Positions 32,102 through 39,616 of a stretch of DNA of 47,477 nucleotides are shown here, in pieces. Positions within the stretch are counted from its first letter, which is position 1, and every line of letters starts with the position of its first letter. The translations under genes were made by a program, and so were the position numbers. The notes below the pieces were generated by a model, which saw nothing but the letters and a program-made list of their open reading frames with translations, was not told the DNA's origin and searched no databases. This DNA is from Seleniivibrio woodruffii (lineage in GTDB: Bacteria; Chrysiogenota; Deferribacteres; Deferribacterales; Geovibrionaceae): positions 1-47,477 of the forward strand of contig NZ_JAJUIS010000012.1 of NCBI RefSeq assembly GCF_029267515.1. Direction: 5' to 3'.

Positions 32102-33213
32102 TTAATCGCCCAAAGCATATTTTTACAAGCAGCATCAACAATATATTTATTTAATTGTCTGTAAGTAAGAATATCATTGTTTGTATAAAACTCCTTATAC
32201 CATTCAACAGTTACTTTGAATGTATTGGTGAAATTCCACACATTTTTCCATTTCAGCATGTAAGCCGCTTTTGAACAGTCAAGTTTGAGGAATTTTGCTT
32301 CGTGAGGGTTATTGTCACTCTTCTCTATCTCGTAATCCAGTTTGTCCCATGATTCTTTAATTTTCTTTACAACTTCTCCCACTGTGATATTCCCTTCATC
32401 CGTGGGTCCGAAATTCCATCCCTCCGAAAACTCTTTTTTACCTTCAAGAAGCATTTGCCCTATATTAAGATAACCGCTTAACGGCTCAAGAACATGCTGC
32501 CAAGGTCTTGTAGCATAAGGGTTTCTTATTTTTACAGTTTCGCCGCGGCTGGCAGCTATCATGATATCTGTAATAAGTCTATCCTGTGCCCAGTCACCAC
32601 CCCCGATAACATTACCCGCACGGCAGCTGGCAAGGAGTGTGTTGTGCTTGTTTCCATATTCAGCCAAATTAAAATATGAATTTCTATAAGAAGATGTAAG
32701 CAGTTCTGAACAACCTTTGCTTGAGCTGTAAGGATCATAACCACCCATAGGGTCGTTCTCTCTATAGCCCCAAATCCATTCTTTGTTCTCATAGCATTTG
32801 TCGCTTGTGACATTTATAATGGCTCTGACCGAATCTGTCTGCCGACATGCCTCAAATACATTCAGGGTTCCGATTACATTTGTCTCATAAGTTTCCACAG
32901 GATTTTCGTAAGAATATCGCACAAGAGGTTGGGCCGCTAAATGGAATACAATTTCAGGTCTGAAGTCCTGCATAACTTTATTAAGCCCGTCTCTGTTCCT
33001 TATATCACCATAAACTGAAGCAATATCCGGCTTTATTAACTCAAAGTGGCTGGGATTTGTATTCGGAGCAAGCGCGTAACCGCATACCTCGGCCCCCATA
33101 GATCTAAGCCACAAAGCCAACCAAGAACCCTTAAAACCGGTGTGCCCTGTCAGAAAAACTCTTTTTCCTTTATAAACCCCTTGAAAGAGGTTTTTGCTTA
33201 CCAGGTTTTCCAC
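32098..33213 (-). CDS. rfbG: CDP-glucose 4,6-dehydratase
   Basis: This 371-residue SDR enzyme has VFLTGHTGFKGSWLALWL at its start, AAQPLVRYSYENPVETY, TSDKCYEN and Y/K in DPYSSSKGCSEL, then CRAGNVIGGGDWAQDR, all specific to RfbG/AscB. It makes CDP-4-keto-6-deoxyglucose from CDP-glucose, feeding RfbH. It overlaps rfbF by 16 bp and the next gene by 4 bp, so the pathway genes are tightly coupled. Confidence 0.96.
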   Translation of the reverse strand: MENLVSKNLFQGVYKGKRVFLTGHTGFKGSWLALWLRSMGAEVCGYALAPNTNPSHFELIKPDIASVYGDIRNRDGLNKVMQDFRPEIVFHLAAQPLVRYSYENPVETYETNVIGTLNVFEACRQTDSVRAIINVTSDKCYENKEWIWGYRENDPMGGYDPYSSSKGCSELLTSSYRNSYFNLAEYGNKHNTLLASCRAGNVIGGGDWAQDRLITDIMIAASRGETVKIRNPYATRPWQHVLEPLSGYLNIGQMLLEGKKEFSEGWNFGPTDEGNITVGEVVKKIKESWDKLDYEIEKSDNNPHEAKFLKLDCSKAAYMLKWKNVWNFTNTFKVTVEWYKEFYTNNDILTYRQLNKYIVDAACKNMLWAIK

Positions 33214-33974
33214 GGTGCCGTTCCATTATCCCAGTGCTTTTGGAGTTCTATTTTGTCTCTGAGGGTATCCATGGGTTTCCAGTATCCAGTATGCTTATAT
33301 GTAAACATTTCTCCCTCTTTTGCAAGATTTTGCAATGGAGTCTGTTCAAATATCGTAGAGTCTCCATCAGCTACATAATCGAAAACTCTTTGCTCACATA
33401 CAAAGAATCCGGCATTAATCCACGCGCCGTCTCCTTTCGGTTTCTCAAGGAAACTATCAACCCTGTTGCCTTCTGTAATGTTTAAAGCTCCGAAGCGACC
33501 TTCAGGTTGAGATGATGTCATTGTGATGGTTTTCCCATGTTTTTTGTGAAACGCAACAAGTTTAGAAATATCAATATTACCGACACCGTCGCCGTATGTC
33601 AGCATAAACGGCTGTCCGTCTGTATATTCCTGAATTCGTTTAATACGACCGCCTGTCATGGTGTTAAGACCTGTATCAACAAGCGTAACTTTCCATGGTT
33701 CCGCATTGTGGGTGTGAATGTGTCTCTCGTTATTATTACTGAAATCAAATGTGACATCAGAATTATGTAAAAAATAATGAGCAAAATACTCTTTTATAGT
33801 ATAGCCTTTATACCCAAGACATATTATGAATTCATTATAGCCGTACGCAGAATATATTTTCATTATATGCCAAAGTATCGGCTTACCACCTATTTCTACC
33901 ATGGGTTTAGGTTTGAGATCTGTCTCTTCGCTAAGCCTTGTTCCGTACCCGCCGGCAAGAATGACAACTTTCAT
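33198..33974 (-). CDS. rfbF: Glucose-1-phosphate cytidylyltransferase
   Basis: This 258-residue nucleotidyltransferase has MKVVILAGGYGTRLSEET, KPMVEIGGKPILWHIMK, and LTYGDGVGNID, then FLEKPKGDGAWINAGFFV, typical of RfbF. It forms CDP-glucose, the first step of the CDP-3,6-dideoxyhexose route. It overlaps wzz by 4 bp upstream and rfbG downstream. Confidence 0.96.
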   Translation of the reverse strand: MKVVILAGGYGTRLSEETDLKPKPMVEIGGKPILWHIMKIYSAYGYNEFIICLGYKGYTIKEYFAHYFLHNSDVTFDFSNNNERHIHTHNAEPWKVTLVDTGLNTMTGGRIKRIQEYTDGQPFMLTYGDGVGNIDISKLVAFHKKHGKTITMTSSQPEGRFGALNITEGNRVDSFLEKPKGDGAWINAGFFVCEQRVFDYVADGDSTIFEQTPLQNLAKEGEMFTYKHTGYWKPMDTLRDKIELQKHWDNGTAPWKTW

Positions 33975-34855
33975 TTAACACCTTTGCTTCTTATCTTAAA
34001 ACTATCAGATATTAATGCAACAATAACTGCCGTGAAAAAACTAAGGAACGCCACAACAATACAAATCAAAGCACGTTTAGGTTTAACTTTTCCCAATTCG
34101 TCTGCAACACCTGAATTAACAATGATATCAAACCCATAATACTCCTGAGCCTGCGAAAGTACCTTATTTTGTATCAGCCCGGCAACAACCTCTGCCAATT
34201 TGTTTCTAAGTGTGATATCCGAAATTTTCTCCATCTCACTCTTATATTTATCAATACGCTCCTGAACATTTTTCATTTCAACGGTCTTATATTGTGCACT
34301 AACCGCAATAAGCAAGGTATCTACAACTTTTTTAGCAAACAACCTGTCTTTATTTTGAAAAGAGAGCATGAATAATCCTGATTTTGCATCTTCCGTAAAA
34401 TTTAAACTGTCATCAAACGACTTAACAATAAAGAATTTAGGGTTTTCTTTATATTTATCAGTGACTGACAGTTCATCAAAATCATCGACAATTTTTGATT
34501 CAAATTTATTTTTAATTACAAACGAATATATAAAATCATCATCCTGTAGGATTGCATTCATTGTATTATATGGCGAAACGTTACCGCTGCTGCCAAGATT
34601 GATCCCGGCAAGACTGGCAAGACCTCCAAGGTTAGATACCATGGAAGACATTTGACCTGTATTATTCTGTGATGGGCGTAAAATTGCTTTTGACTCATAG
34701 ATATTGTCCATTCTGAGAACAACAAAAACAGTGATAGCGCACACGACAAAAACGAATCCGGCTATCCAGAATTTCCTTTTCCAGATTACCAGAAAAATTT
34801 CTCTGAGATCTATCTCATCGGAGTTATTCATAGTTTCTTTCATCTCTGCTGCCAT
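33971..34855 (-). CDS. wzz: Wzz-type chain-length determinant
   Basis: This 294-residue inner-membrane protein has EIDLREIFLVIWKRKFWIAG leading to membrane helix 1 (about 30-50), a periplasmic helical domain, and a second helix near the C-terminus after KPKRALIC. This is the Wzz/PCP-1 topology without a kinase domain. It sets the polymer length made by Wzy. The N-terminal ATGs at residues 5 and 9 are alternative starts, as the first one overlaps the previous gene by 16 bp. The central part has GNVSPYNTMNA, the usual region after the first Wzz domain. Confidence 0.88.
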   Translation of the reverse strand: MAAEMKETMNNSDEIDLREIFLVIWKRKFWIAGFVFVVCAITVFVVLRMDNIYESKAILRPSQNNTGQMSSMVSNLGGLASLAGINLGSSGNVSPYNTMNAILQDDDFIYSFVIKNKFESKIVDDFDELSVTDKYKENPKFFIVKSFDDSLNFTEDAKSGLFMLSFQNKDRLFAKKVVDTLLIAVSAQYKTVEMKNVQERIDKYKSEMEKISDITLRNKLAEVVAGLIQNKVLSQAQEYYGFDIIVNSGVADELGKVKPKRALICIVVAFLSFFTAVIVALISDSFKIRSKGVK

Positions 34856-35490
34856 ACGGACTCATTCCCTGTGGTATTTAGCGGTACGGTATTTTCAGTG
34901 CCTAGGTTGTAGCCGGGCACCATATTATTCGGGTCAGAACCGTTAAACTGTTTGACCTGCGGTTCTTTTTTTTCGCCTCCCGTGCCAAAATCGTTAACTT
35001 TTGTATAAATAATACCCTGCTGGCAATTCTCAAAGAGCTCATCGAGATTGCAATATGTAATTTCAAGTTGTTTGACGATAATATCACGTTCCCTGTTATC
35101 GCCTGTAATATTTGCATAGTATTTGATACAGCTGTTTATGCGGTTTCCGGCAAAAACATCCATAATATAATTAATATTATTAACTGTTTTATATACATTC
35201 AAAATCGGAGGGCAAGTGTTGCCGTTAAGTTTGACGTATATATTATCATAAATCCCATATTTACTCTCTTTGGCGCTGTCAGAAAAATATAAAAGAACAG
35301 AATTAATCCCTGCCTTTCTTTCCTGAAGCCCCAAATCAACGCAGCTGTCATATGTGTCACATGTCACCGGTAGGCTCTGGTTAACATTGTCACCGGAGCT
35401 TTGCTGCTGGTACGGAGTGTTGCCGTATTGCGGTGCCGCGTAGCAAACAACAGATACACCCACAAGCATCAAAAAAACAAATATTTTCAT
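34840..35490 (-). CDS. Secreted Cys-rich protein of unknown function
   Basis: This 216-residue protein has a signal peptide (about 1-18, ending CYA). After it comes a Gln-rich start, QYGNTPYQQQSSGDN. The mature part has six Cys (C44, C50, C93, C121, C147, C156), enough for three disulfides, and a Thr/Asn-rich tail. No family was recognised. It lies between wzz and the SLBB export protein and shares the short TPYQQQ-like stretch with the start of that protein (SPYQQQMQPQQ). A periplasmic accessory of export is a reasonable guess only. Confidence 0.6.
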   Translation of the reverse strand: MKIFVFLMLVGVSVVCYAAPQYGNTPYQQQSSGDNVNQSLPVTCDTYDSCVDLGLQERKAGINSVLLYFSDSAKESKYGIYDNIYVKLNGNTCPPILNVYKTVNNINYIMDVFAGNRINSCIKYYANITGDNRERDIIVKQLEITYCNLDELFENCQQGIIYTKVNDFGTGGEKKEPQVKQFNGSDPNNMVPGYNLGTENTVPLNTTGNESVWQQR

Positions 35491-35499
35491 ACTTCCACC

Positions 35500-38400
35500 C
35501 TATATATTCGTAAGAACGCCGGCAGTCACGGCTATCTGCATCATAATCTGAGTAACATCTTTTATGTTTCTCATCCATGGTATCCTGTTATAGTTATCAG
35601 GTACCATTATCGTATCTCCTGGATTCAGAGAGGATTCCTTTTTAAAGTATGAAAACTCCCATCTGTCGTTCTGAGGCGACCAGCTTATGGCATCACCGCC
35701 GACCTTCTGCGCTGTGCCGTTCACCTTCATTATAAAGATATTCTTTTTATCAGCCTGAGAAAGCAGACCGCCGGTGAGCTTTATGTAATCCTCCCAATCC
35801 ATTCTGGAGTTAAATACAAATGCTCCGGGGCTGAGCACCGAACCTGAAACGACCACTGTAGAAGGCGTATTCGGAATAATCAGCTCATCACCGTTTTCAA
35901 GCTCCATATCGTTTGCGCTGCCTTTAAGAAGTCTCGGATGGCTGAGTTTCAGAACAACACGTCCATCGGCCTTCAGCTTTCTCATGGAGCTTATAAACTG
36001 GTCTTTTGTCTTGAGCATGAGTTCTGAGGAGTCCACACTCGTAGTGGTGCTTGCAGTCATAGCTTCCACGTTTGCGTTTACGAGGATTTCACGTTCGAGG
36101 TTTGTGATCATCTTATCAAGCATTTTCTGCTTTTCAATCCTTACACGAACCCTGTTGAATACGGCTCCGTTCAGATATGCTTTATCCGTAAAACCGCCTG
36201 CGCGCTCAATGACGCTGGAGAGTTTTTCACCCTTCTTGATCGGGTACTTGCCGGGAAATTTAACTTCTCCGGTAAGGGTGACGTATTCCATTTTATTGTA
36301 TTCGCTTATATCCCTTACGACAACCCTGTCACCTGGGATCAGGCTGGTCACATTTATTTTATCTTTGTCTATTGAAAGATACTTCTGTTCAACGCCGCCG
36401 TTTTTAATCTCTTTCCTGACAATTTCTATTGTGTCCGGGTATGCGCTGTCTTTAAGACCGCCTGCCATGATGATAAGCTGGGCAACCGTGAGATTTTCCG
36501 CGTGCTGATATGTACCGGGTTCCACAACGGCGCCCTCTATGTTCACATATCTGACCGTATCCCTGAGAATAAGTTTGACAACGATCTTATCCCCCTGTTC
36601 AAGCTGGTACGCCGCCTTGCCGTCCGAGAGATTTTTCAGATTTAGACTGAACATCTCGCTTCCGCCGTCCGTCCTGTTTTTTCTGTATATAAGAACCGAG
36701 TATTTTTCGTTTCTTTTTTCCGTACTCACCGCTTTATCGAGAAGTTCTTTAAGGGACATTCCCTTATGAAAGATGAACTCCCCTTCGTTAAGGATGTCCC
36801 CGCTGACCTCTATATAGTTAAAAACAGCGGACTCATAAATACCGTGTACGACTATAAAACCCTGCAGAGGAGCCTTTACAGACATGGCTCTGTTGACGTC
36901 TATGTATTGTGAGGAGTAGCTCCCTTTTTCATAATTCACTATTTCAATCGAATTTTTATCGGAATTGCTGGTGAACCCGCCCGCTTCGACAATCATGTCG
37001 TATACAGTGGCATTCTTCTTTGCGGGGTAGTCTCCGGGATTGATCACCTCGCCGGAAACGTCAATCTGGATATTGTCCATCACCTGATATTTGCCGACGA
37101 CAACGATCTCGTCGTAAGGATGCAGGGTAAGATTTGCTTTTGAAGACTTATCTCTGAATATATCGTTCAGACTGAACGGGACGATGATCGTCTCGCTGGA
37201 AGCGGAATCGCGTCTGAGAACATATGAATAGTCCATTTCCGTATCCGGGAGCAGATAGCCTGAGTTTTTGATTATATCGGAAATTTTCATTCCCTGTTTA
37301 AATTCGTATTCACCGGGGTACATCGTATTGCCGCTGACTTTTATAGAGTTGATATTATCCTGATTGACGCTGTAAACGGTGATCTTATCCCCGTCTTCAA
37401 TGCGGACAGCGGCATCCTTTCCTTTGCTGAGGTCGATGCTTCTGACGCTGTACTTCATATCTTTCTTGTTAACTCTTGTCAGGACTATGTTGCTGCTGAG
37501 AGCGTCTGACGAAAGACCGCCAGCGAGCCTGATAACGTCATTAACGTTGTGTTCGCTGCGGATGTCGTAGTATGCCTCAGTTTTGACAGCACCTTCAACA
37601 AGAACCCTTTTCGAGGTTCTCGGTACAAAAATAACGTCATTCGGCATCAGCTTCTGAATTTTCGGTTTATATGTGCCTTTATTGACCATATCGTAATAAT
37701 CTATGGTGTCTATGGTTTTACCGTTTCTGATGAGCGAGACTTTCCTTATATCTGCAAAATCCTTGACTCCACCGGCGTTCACAATCGCCTGAGTAACGTT
37801 TCCGAACACGTTCATTATATAATATCCGGGTTTTGCAACGCTTCCGGATACAAGAACCTTAACGGTTTTGGTGTTGCTTATGACAAGACTTGCAGAAACG
37901 CCCTCCATACCCGCAGCCATCTTGCTGACGACGGCTTTTGCCTGCGCGTAGCTCTGTCCGCCGAGCGGTATGCGTCCCAGAGTCTCGGAATAAACTTCGC
38001 CAGACCTGTCGAGTATCAGATCCTCAGTTTTCGCTGTTCTTCCCCAAAACTGGAGACGCACGGAGTCGCCTGACCCCAGAACATAGTCGTCGGGGATATT
38101 TACATTCTGATCGGCAATGAACTGTCCCGCAGAAGATGATGATTGATCGACATCGGAGCTGTAAAACATATCATGACCGTAAATACTATATTCTTTCAGA
38201 GGCGCCTGCATTCCGATACGCATCTGTTCACTGTTCTGCTGAAAGGGCTGCTGAAACTGCTGCGGCTGCATCTGCTGCTGGTAAGGAGAAGTATTGGCAG
38301 GCATGTTCTGCTGCTGGGCAGGACGCTGCATCTGATTCTGCTGATTATAATTATTAAGATTCCTGTCCTGATTCTGGGTCTGTGTGTTATTAAGTCGGAA

Positions 38401-38517
38401 TTTATCTTTCTGGGAATTGATTATCTGGTTAAACAATGCCTCATCTGCACTGCCGGCTGCAAATACATATGTCGCTGCAAGAACCGACATAAGCAGAATT
38501 ATAATTTTCTTCATCAT
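35500..38517 (-). CDS. Wza-like polysaccharide export protein with about eight SLBB repeats
   Basis: This 1005-residue protein is much longer than Wza (about 380). It has a signal peptide (MMKKIIILLMSVLAATYVFA), a Gln/Asn-rich stretch (about 40-110), a Poly_export domain (about 145-215, VLGSGDSVRLQFWGRT), and then repeated SLBB units recognisable by V-x-G-x-V-x-x-P-G-x-Y. Units begin near SGSVAKPGYY, EGAVKTEAYY, SGNTMYPGEY, SGEVINPGDY, SGDILNEGEF, EGAVVEPGTY, TGEVKFPGKY and SGSVLSPGAF. It probably forms a large outer-membrane or periplasm-spanning conduit. No lipobox was found. Start: AAGG precedes ATG 38517; an in-frame GTG lies two codons upstream. Confidence 0.88.
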   Translation of the reverse strand: MMKKIIILLMSVLAATYVFAAGSADEALFNQIINSQKDKFRLNNTQTQNQDRNLNNYNQQNQMQRPAQQQNMPANTSPYQQQMQPQQFQQPFQQNSEQMRIGMQAPLKEYSIYGHDMFYSSDVDQSSSSAGQFIADQNVNIPDDYVLGSGDSVRLQFWGRTAKTEDLILDRSGEVYSETLGRIPLGGQSYAQAKAVVSKMAAGMEGVSASLVISNTKTVKVLVSGSVAKPGYYIMNVFGNVTQAIVNAGGVKDFADIRKVSLIRNGKTIDTIDYYDMVNKGTYKPKIQKLMPNDVIFVPRTSKRVLVEGAVKTEAYYDIRSEHNVNDVIRLAGGLSSDALSSNIVLTRVNKKDMKYSVRSIDLSKGKDAAVRIEDGDKITVYSVNQDNINSIKVSGNTMYPGEYEFKQGMKISDIIKNSGYLLPDTEMDYSYVLRRDSASSETIIVPFSLNDIFRDKSSKANLTLHPYDEIVVVGKYQVMDNIQIDVSGEVINPGDYPAKKNATVYDMIVEAGGFTSNSDKNSIEIVNYEKGSYSSQYIDVNRAMSVKAPLQGFIVVHGIYESAVFNYIEVSGDILNEGEFIFHKGMSLKELLDKAVSTEKRNEKYSVLIYRKNRTDGGSEMFSLNLKNLSDGKAAYQLEQGDKIVVKLILRDTVRYVNIEGAVVEPGTYQHAENLTVAQLIIMAGGLKDSAYPDTIEIVRKEIKNGGVEQKYLSIDKDKINVTSLIPGDRVVVRDISEYNKMEYVTLTGEVKFPGKYPIKKGEKLSSVIERAGGFTDKAYLNGAVFNRVRVRIEKQKMLDKMITNLEREILVNANVEAMTASTTTSVDSSELMLKTKDQFISSMRKLKADGRVVLKLSHPRLLKGSANDMELENGDELIIPNTPSTVVVSGSVLSPGAFVFNSRMDWEDYIKLTGGLLSQADKKNIFIMKVNGTAQKVGGDAISWSPQNDRWEFSYFKKESSLNPGDTIMVPDNYNRIPWMRNIKDVTQIMMQIAVTAGVLTNI

Positions 38518-38581
38518 CCTCACCTTGATAAAAATCGTTATGCGAGTTTATCACAACAAGCGTTACAAGTAAAATTCATAT

Positions 38582-39055
38582 TCACATAAAAAGTTTTCTG
38601 GTCCAGAATGTCTCTGTGAAACCAAACCGCCAGGCACCGTTTTCCCTGTACATCTTCAAAACAGCAGGATTTGATGAATTTTTATATTTGAGGATAATTT
38701 CGGCATAGTCTTTTTTCTGCTCACCGAGTGACCACTCAGAATCGTTCAGTGCAAAATCAGGGTCAAACCGTTCAAGGAATGAATCCCAATAGGTTCTGCA
38801 CAGATACGAACATGTTCCGAAATCGCTTTGAATGGCAGAAAGCTCGACCTTTTCTCCGGTTTTCTTCATTTCCGAATAAACGTCGTCCACTATTGTTTTT
38901 TTGGACTTGTCACTGAGAGCGTTCCATACCTTGCCGTAGTCCCTGCTTTTCAGACTGATAAAAAAAGACTCGCAGCTCTCCAACGCTTCATAGTCAGAGG
39001 CAAAAGCAAAACAGGGCACAAAAACAAGCAGAAAAATTATTATTGAATTTCGCAT
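38582..39055 (-). CDS. Secreted protein of unknown function
   Basis: This 157-residue protein has a signal peptide (residues about 1-19, IIIFLLVFVPCFAFA). The mature part begins DYEALESCESFF and has features of a small NTF2-like or DUF4878-like fold (ISLKSRDYGKVWNALSDKSK, then AVLKMYRENGAWRFGFTETF), but the family is not certain. Cys28 and two Cys in GTCSYLCRTYW may form disulfides. It is located between the SLBB gene and the GfcA-like gene on the same strand and has its own upstream region containing the MITE-like element. Confidence 0.55.
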   Translation of the reverse strand: MRNSIIIFLLVFVPCFAFASDYEALESCESFFISLKSRDYGKVWNALSDKSKKTIVDDVYSEMKKTGEKVELSAIQSDFGTCSYLCRTYWDSFLERFDPDFALNDSEWSLGEQKKDYAEIILKYKNSSNPAVLKMYRENGAWRFGFTETFWTRKLFM

Positions 39056-39057
39056 GA

Positions 39058-39085
39058 AAAAAAGCGGGAGCCCCGAAAGACTCCC
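39058..39085 (-). terminator. Left half of a split terminator (minus-strand T-run)
   Basis: GGGAGCCCCGAAAGACTCCC (39066-39085) forms a GGGAG/CTCCC stem. On the minus strand it is followed by GCTTTTTTT, so it acts as a minus-strand terminator. The same 20 bp recurs at 39226. Confidence 0.75.
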
Positions 39086-39228
39086 CAGACTGATGACAAA
39101 GACTTATAAACACGAGATTGCTTCGCTTTGCTCGCAAAGACGAAAGGAAAAAACCGTCTCTGCGAGGAGCTTAGCGACGAAGCAGTCTCATTGATTTAAT
39201 AAAATCCGAGTTTGTCAACAACCTGGGG
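39083..39228. mobile_element. MITE-like element, 146 bp, with terminal inverted repeats
   Basis: The left end CCCCAGACTGATGACAAA (39083-39100) matches the reverse complement of the right end (39211-39228) at 15 of 18 positions. Inside is a second inverted repeat, 39114-39142 against 39155-39189, built of GAGATTGCTTCG/GAAGCAGTCTC and CTCGCAAAGACG/CGTCTCTGCGAG. It carries no ORF. It is bounded by copies of the same 20-bp terminator stem. The GATTGCTTCGC...GCTCGCAA wording resembles widespread intergenic palindromic repeats, recalled from general knowledge. Confidence 0.6.
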
Positions 39229-39252
39229 AGCCCCGAAAGACTCCCTTTTTTA
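39226..39252 (+). terminator. Right half of a split terminator (plus-strand T-run)
   Basis: The same 20-bp hairpin as at 39066-39085 is followed by TTTTTTATT on the plus strand. Joining the left copy's A-run, one copy of the stem and this T-run would rebuild one bidirectional terminator. Confidence 0.75.
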
Positions 39253-39257
39253 TTATC

Positions 39258-39533
39258 TTAGTGGTGAGCTGTTGTTGAGCTGGAATCGTCAGAAGAAGCT
39301 GCTACAGCCGCTCCGACAGCTGCTGCTGCCGCAACACCTGCTGCAATTGTTCCTGCTGTGATACCGCCTACTGCCGCTCCTGCGCCTGCCGCTCCGGCGC
39401 CTGCTGCTGCACCGGCTCCTGCGCCAGCGCCGGCAGAACCTGAACCTGCTGCTCCTGCACCTGCTGCGGCTTCAGCAGCGAATACTGCTGCGGGAAGGGC
39501 AACGATCATAACCAACGTAAGTAACTTTTTCAT
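39258..39533 (-). CDS. GfcA/YjbE-like Ala/Gly-rich secreted peptide
   Basis: The protein has 91 residues from ATG 39533, preceded by AGAGG; an upstream in-frame start at 39575 adds a non-signal leader. Signal peptide 1-19 (LVMIVALPAAVFA) is followed by an Ala/Gly repeat block, then VGGITAGTIAAGVAAAAAVG and a polar end (SSDDSSSTTAHH). E. coli GfcA and YjbE have the same layout: signal, small-residue repeat, hydrophobic Gly/Ala/Val segment, Ser/Thr/Asp/His end. The gene lies next to a YjbH/GfcD homologue, as in gfcABCDE and yjbEFGH. Role in capsule or exopolysaccharide surface assembly is inferred from that. Confidence 0.6.
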   Translation of the reverse strand: MKKLLTLVMIVALPAAVFAAEAAAGAGAAGSGSAGAGAGAGAAAGAGAAGAGAAVGGITAGTIAAGVAAAAAVGAAVAASSDDSSSTTAHH

Positions 39534-39585
39534 CCTGCACCTCTCATTTATTATTTGCATACCATAAATTTCCATCTATCCTTTA

Positions 39586-39614
39586 AAATTACCTATGGCT
39601 ATAGCATTTGTCAA
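39586..39614 (-). promoter_or_regulatory. Possible promoter of the GfcA-like gene
   Basis: On the minus strand a perfect TTGACA (plus coordinates 39609-39614) is followed after 17 bp by TAATTT (39586-39591), a weak -10. It lies just after the YjbH-like stop and 53 bp before ATG 39533, so the small gene may be made separately. Confidence 0.4.
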
Positions 39615-39616
39615 TA

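Noticed and set aside
39056-39257. CRISPR array or small RNA in the repeat region
   Set aside because: Only two copies of the 20-bp stem exist, without regular spacers; the structure is better explained by a terminator split by an inserted element.
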